Shown: piece after piece, positions 39,701 through 42,418 of the stretch
Position numbering within the stretch: position 1 is the first letter of the stretch
How the letters are laid out: every line of letters begins with the position of its first letter
NCBI RefSeq assembly: GCF_000373365.1
Contig: NZ_KB891234.1
Span: 1-42,418 of the forward strand
Direction of reading: 5' to 3'
DNA from: Parafrankia discariae
GTDB taxonomy: Bacteria > Actinomycetota > Actinomycetes > Frankiales > Frankiaceae
DNA: 42,418 bases
Made by a program: the position numbers and the translations under genes
Notes under the pieces: generated by a model
The model's input: the letters and a program-made list of their open reading frames with translations, nothing else
Told to the model about the DNA's origin: nothing
Databases searched by the model: none

Positions 39701-41796
39701 CCGGCCAGGACGGCCTCCTGCGCCCGGTCGTGGCGGAAGCGCACGCCGCGTCGCCCGTCGGTCTCCAGCACCAGCAGCCCGCGCGCGAACGCCGGGGCGA
39801 GCCGCCGCTCAAGCTCCCACGCCGCCTGCCCGGTCGCGGCCGCCAGAAGCTCGAAGCCCACCTGGCCGGCCAGGCACGCGGCCACCGCCAGTGCCTCCCG
39901 GGCGGGCGGGGCCAGCGCCGCCACCCGGGCGCGCAGCAGCTCGATCACGTCCGCCCGGGCGAACCGGGCGCGCAGCGTCTCCGGCGCCCACCGCCAGCGG
40001 CCGGCCACCCGGGTCAGCAGGCCGTCGTGGCGCAGCAAGTTGACCAGCTCGACCGTGTCGTACGGATTGCCCCCGGTGGTCGGCGCGATCAGCCGCGCGA
40101 GCTGCCGGCCGCGCTCCGGAGGCAGCCGCAGCAGGTCGGTCACCATGGCGGCCTGGTCGGGCGGGGGCAGGTTCCGCAGCCGCAGGTGGCGCGGCCCGGC
40201 CGGCTGGCGCCGCCAGCGCGCGAGCATCGGCGCCAGCGGGTGCGTGGCGTCGACCTCGTCGTCCCGGTAGGCGCCGACGACCAGCAGCCCCTCGTGGTCC
40301 TTCTCGCCGCCGAGGATCAGGTCGAGCACGCCGAGCGGGGTCCGACCGGCCCACTGCAGGTCGTCGATGAAGATCACCAGCGGACGTTCCCGGGACGCGA
40401 CGGCGCGCAGCGTCTCGGCGGCGCCGCGCTGCGCACGCACCTGCGCGGTCATCGGGTCGCCCGCCTTCGGCGGGATCCGCAGCAGCGCGGCCAGCTCGGG
40501 CACCACAGCGGCGGCCATGCCGGCTCCGGGGCCCAGCCCGCCCAGGAGCCGCTCCCGGACCTCGTCCAGGGAGCCCTCCGGCTCGGCCAGCAGCAGCCGG
40601 CCCAGCGCCCGCAGCGCCTGGCGGACCCCGTCGTACTCCTGGTCCCGCCGGTACTGGTCGAACTTGCCCGTCACGAACCAGCCGCCGGCACCGGCCACAA
40701 TCGACCGCAGCTCGTTCACCAGGGACGTCTTCCCCACCCCGGGCGCCCCGGCGACGAGAATCCCGCGGCAGCGGCCCGCCACCGCGTCGGTGAACGCCGC
40801 GCGGAGCTCGCCGGTCTCCCGTTCCCGGCCGGCCAGCCGGGACGGCGTCAGCGGCCGCGCCGGAAGATCGTGCTCGCCGGGCCGCACGCACGCGCCGCGG
40901 CGCACCAGGACGAGGTCGAGGGCCAGGCCCTCGGCACTCTGGTAGCGGTCGTCCGGCTCCTTCTCCAGCAGGTGCATGACGACGTCCGACAGCCCGGCCG
41001 GCAGTGCCGGGTTCATCACCGACGGCGCCACGGGCACCCGGGTGAGATGGTCGTGGATGATCCGCAGCGGGTCACCCGAGCCGAACGGCGGCGCGCCGGT
41101 CGCCAGCTCGTACAGGGTGGCGCCGACGGCGTACAGGTCGGCCCGCTGGTCGACGGGGCTCCCCGTCCAGCCGGTCTGCTCCGGCGCGAGGTAGGGCACC
41201 GTCCCGACGATCTCGTTGTGATGGGCGAACCCGGGCTGGATCTCGGTGGCGGTCGTCGCGAGCGCGAAGTCGATCAGGTACGGCCGGTTCCCGGCCCGGT
41301 TCACCACGATGTTCGCTGGGCTGATGTCCCGGTGCAGCACACCGCGCCTGTGCATCCCCGCCACCGCCCGGGCGAGCGCCCCGGCCAGGTCGACCAGCTC
41401 GACCGGGTCCATGGGCGTGGCCCGCCGGGACAGGTCCGCGCCGCCGACGTCGGCAAGCAGGAGGCCGCCGATGCCGGCCAGCGGGACGCCGCCCCTGTCC
41501 GCCAGCAGGGGGGCGGAGCCCGCGCCGTCGAGCTCGGCGGCCCGCAGGGCGGGGCCCGGGCCGTCGGGCCCGGCGGTCGCCAGGTGTGCGACCCCCTCGA
41601 CCCCGGCCAGCCGCTCGAGGATGTCGACCTCGTGGCGCAGCCGCCACCAGGCGCCCGGACCCAGCGGCTCCTTGCGGATCACGCTCCCGGCCGGGAGCAG
41701 CAGCCTCGTCACCCTGGTCCGGGCCGTCTCGTGCAACAGCTCCGTTCGCACCACCGCCGGCGGATCCCGGCTCGGCGGCGTCCGCTGGGATCCCAT
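36703..41796 (-). CDS. Ser/Thr kinase - AAA-type ATPase - GAF - GGDEF fusion
   Basis: A 1697-residue protein from ATG 41796 (TTG 41802 is in frame). The kinase domain (about 20-310) has HRDISPANIVVN near residue 154, but the magnesium loop reads DFA (LIDFALAT) where DFG is usual, and APEQTG is present. The AAA/STAND-type ATPase (about 330-700) has Walker A APGVGKTSLVNELR near 350 and Walker B FIDDLQWAG near 475. A long helical, TPR-like region follows (about 700-1300). GAF is at about 1345-1490, then a coiled coil (ERTKQLAAANRRLEQLSR). The GGDEF domain has RFGGEEFAVVMPD near 1607 and an inhibitory RPTD five residues before it. It is likely a cytoplasmic, c-di-GMP-making sensor. Confidence 0.93.
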   Translation of the reverse strand: MGSQRTPPSRDPPAVVRTELLHETARTRVTRLLLPAGSVIRKEPLGPGAWWRLRHEVDILERLAGVEGVAHLATAGPDGPGPALRAAELDGAGSAPLLADRGGVPLAGIGGLLLADVGGADLSRRATPMDPVELVDLAGALARAVAGMHRRGVLHRDISPANIVVNRAGNRPYLIDFALATTATEIQPGFAHHNEIVGTVPYLAPEQTGWTGSPVDQRADLYAVGATLYELATGAPPFGSGDPLRIIHDHLTRVPVAPSVMNPALPAGLSDVVMHLLEKEPDDRYQSAEGLALDLVLVRRGACVRPGEHDLPARPLTPSRLAGRERETGELRAAFTDAVAGRCRGILVAGAPGVGKTSLVNELRSIVAGAGGWFVTGKFDQYRRDQEYDGVRQALRALGRLLLAEPEGSLDEVRERLLGGLGPGAGMAAAVVPELAALLRIPPKAGDPMTAQVRAQRGAAETLRAVASRERPLVIFIDDLQWAGRTPLGVLDLILGGEKDHEGLLVVGAYRDDEVDATHPLAPMLARWRRQPAGPRHLRLRNLPPPDQAAMVTDLLRLPPERGRQLARLIAPTTGGNPYDTVELVNLLRHDGLLTRVAGRWRWAPETLRARFARADVIELLRARVAALAPPAREALAVAACLAGQVGFELLAAATGQAAWELERRLAPAFARGLLVLETDGRRGVRFRHDRAQEAVLAGLTGPAERALRLALARRLAGRPEYLAVAAAQYLLVLDEVRLPAERRLTADLLRRAADEATLLSNYPLVERLLAAAVAFTDPADTDQLIEVHTGRHAALYMLGRLEDADEEYETLGRLCADPARRTAATLVQVSSLTNRGRAGAALSLGYQQLRRLGLAIPERDDLDGEIDRGLDTLNQWLERTTTADDLRRARGADRAGSGADLAGSGAVELINRLMPAAFFEDQQMLAWLTVQTLRMWIRDGPGPALAGPAGHAGFVAVVWRDDYRTGWRVLRRIIEVCRARGYEPALWQVRFLYVLGTGHWFDPLEENVEAARRALEGLILGGDLQNACWTHYVLVYSLFDCAPSLDVAAAEVDEALAFAACTGNGHAEETFRMYRHLTDVLRGTAGPPAADGTSDLGRLGAELLAANPLAAAQLHITRAVAAAILDHPVELSRHTMGATAVLPAVQAHYSTVLARLLRSLALASQARGAVPSRRAAVLAELDESIDWLAARAADAPSNYLHLLRLVEAERAWAAGEFREAAYAYDVAQREAATRARPWHRALILERAARFYLAHGMEEAGHALLAAARRHYLAWGATAKVAQLDWAHPALPAGPGGLTGPDAAGPAAGVARPAPVPVPADASAADSPAGRRAVLTTGTIDLLGIVAASRTLSSETNVGGLRARVAGILSEMAGATGVHLLLRDQQDQGWLVPVGDGGSVPLPEAARRRLLPASVVRYAERTREPVVVADSVRDDRFCRDPYFTDIDRCSLLAVPIMIRGGLRAMLLLENRMIRGAFATERLEGIMLIAGQLAVSLDNALVYTSLERKVAERTKQLAAANRRLEQLSRTDSLTGLANRRRLEEVLDAEWHRAWLHSTPIALAMIDIDHFKLYNDHFGHSAGDRCLQRVAAGLAANLRPTDTAARFGGEEFAVVMPDTGARTAVELARQLRRAVAGLAEPHPLVIHRIVTVSIGVAATTPVPGDGVAAFVERADVELYRAKRAGRDRVEGPLPHPAAR

Positions 41797-41956
41797 CCGC
41801 AAACCCCCACACCGAGCAGCGTGCTGCCCACCCGTCCAGTCTGCCCCGGATCACGGGCTCACCAACGGGACGGCCGCGGGCGGCCCGCGACAGCTCGCGA
41901 TGGCTCACAGCGGCTCGTGACGGCTCTCGACGCGGCCGGCGCGGGCCCGGGCGCGG

Positions 41957-41985
41957 TTGCTTTCGGGGCCCGCGAAGGCTATAAG
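41957..41985 (+). promoter_or_regulatory. groEL promoter (sigma-70/HrdB type)
   Basis: TTGCTT (41957-41962) and TATAAG (41980-41985) with a 17-bp spacer. The expected start near 41992 falls inside the CIRCE operator. Confidence 0.8.
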
Positions 41986-41989
41986 TGGG

Positions 41990-42418
<429 letters not shown>

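Overview
The window looks like chromosome of a Frankia-type (Frankiales) actinomycete. GC is very high, codon third positions are almost all G or C, GTG starts are common, F420-type chemistry is present, and a groEL copy without groES next to it follows a CIRCE operator. The genus is inferred from gene style, not from a database search.

Positions 1 to about 12,660 are accessory DNA. The far left holds the frameshifted 3' end of an IS701-like transposase. Next is a small cargo cluster: an XRE/TPR-type regulator (minus strand) with an 11-bp direct-repeat operator, and on the plus strand a small Cys-containing ORF, a tandem-hairpin leader, a radical SAM enzyme with a Cys/Pro tail and an aminoglycoside-phosphotransferase-like protein, followed by a DEDDh exonuclease. 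A 16-bp-stem terminator separates this from a tightly overlapping ten-gene minus-strand operon (9959 to 4670) of phage or integrative-element character. It encodes a small HTH protein, a Zn-ribbon-like protein, a DEDDh exonuclease, a PD-(D/E)XK nuclease, a phiC31 gp3-like recombination directionality protein and small unknowns. A divergent control region and a repressor-like HTH gene, two small genes and a tyrosine integrase follow. A short dyad at 12661-12677 coincides with the start of homology to the last 73 codons of a polyphosphate kinase 2 gene. I read it as the right attachment site of the element, with a displaced ppk2 3' end beyond it.

From 12,667 rightwards the DNA looks like ordinary chromosome. 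It holds a fused anthranilate/ADIC synthase (TrpEG/PhzE type) preceded by a textbook Trp attenuator with a leader peptide containing Trp-Trp; a PPOX-class flavin/F420 enzyme; a secreted alpha/beta hydrolase; a lipocalin-like DUF7064-type protein; and a branched-chain-amino-acid-type ABC importer operon (livK, fused livHM, livG, livF and a membrane protein) ending at a 19-bp perfect terminator. After a 1-kb gap come a nitrilase-family amidohydrolase, a cytochrome P450, a VOC protein and a tyrosine phosphatase.

Positions 29,322-34,773 carry a compact envelope block: undecaprenyl-diphosphate phosphatase, an OmpR-type response regulator, its histidine kinase, a GT4 glycosyltransferase and an LPG-synthase-type membrane protein. 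A divergent LysR/SDR pair follows. A 1697-residue minus-strand protein then joins a Ser/Thr kinase, an AAA-type ATPase, a long helical region, GAF and GGDEF. The window ends inside groEL, whose promoter and CIRCE element are clear.

The features most worth follow-up are the XRE/radical SAM/phosphotransferase cluster, the Trp attenuator on a PhzE-like enzyme, the ppk2 attachment site, and the kinase-ATPase-GAF-GGDEF protein.
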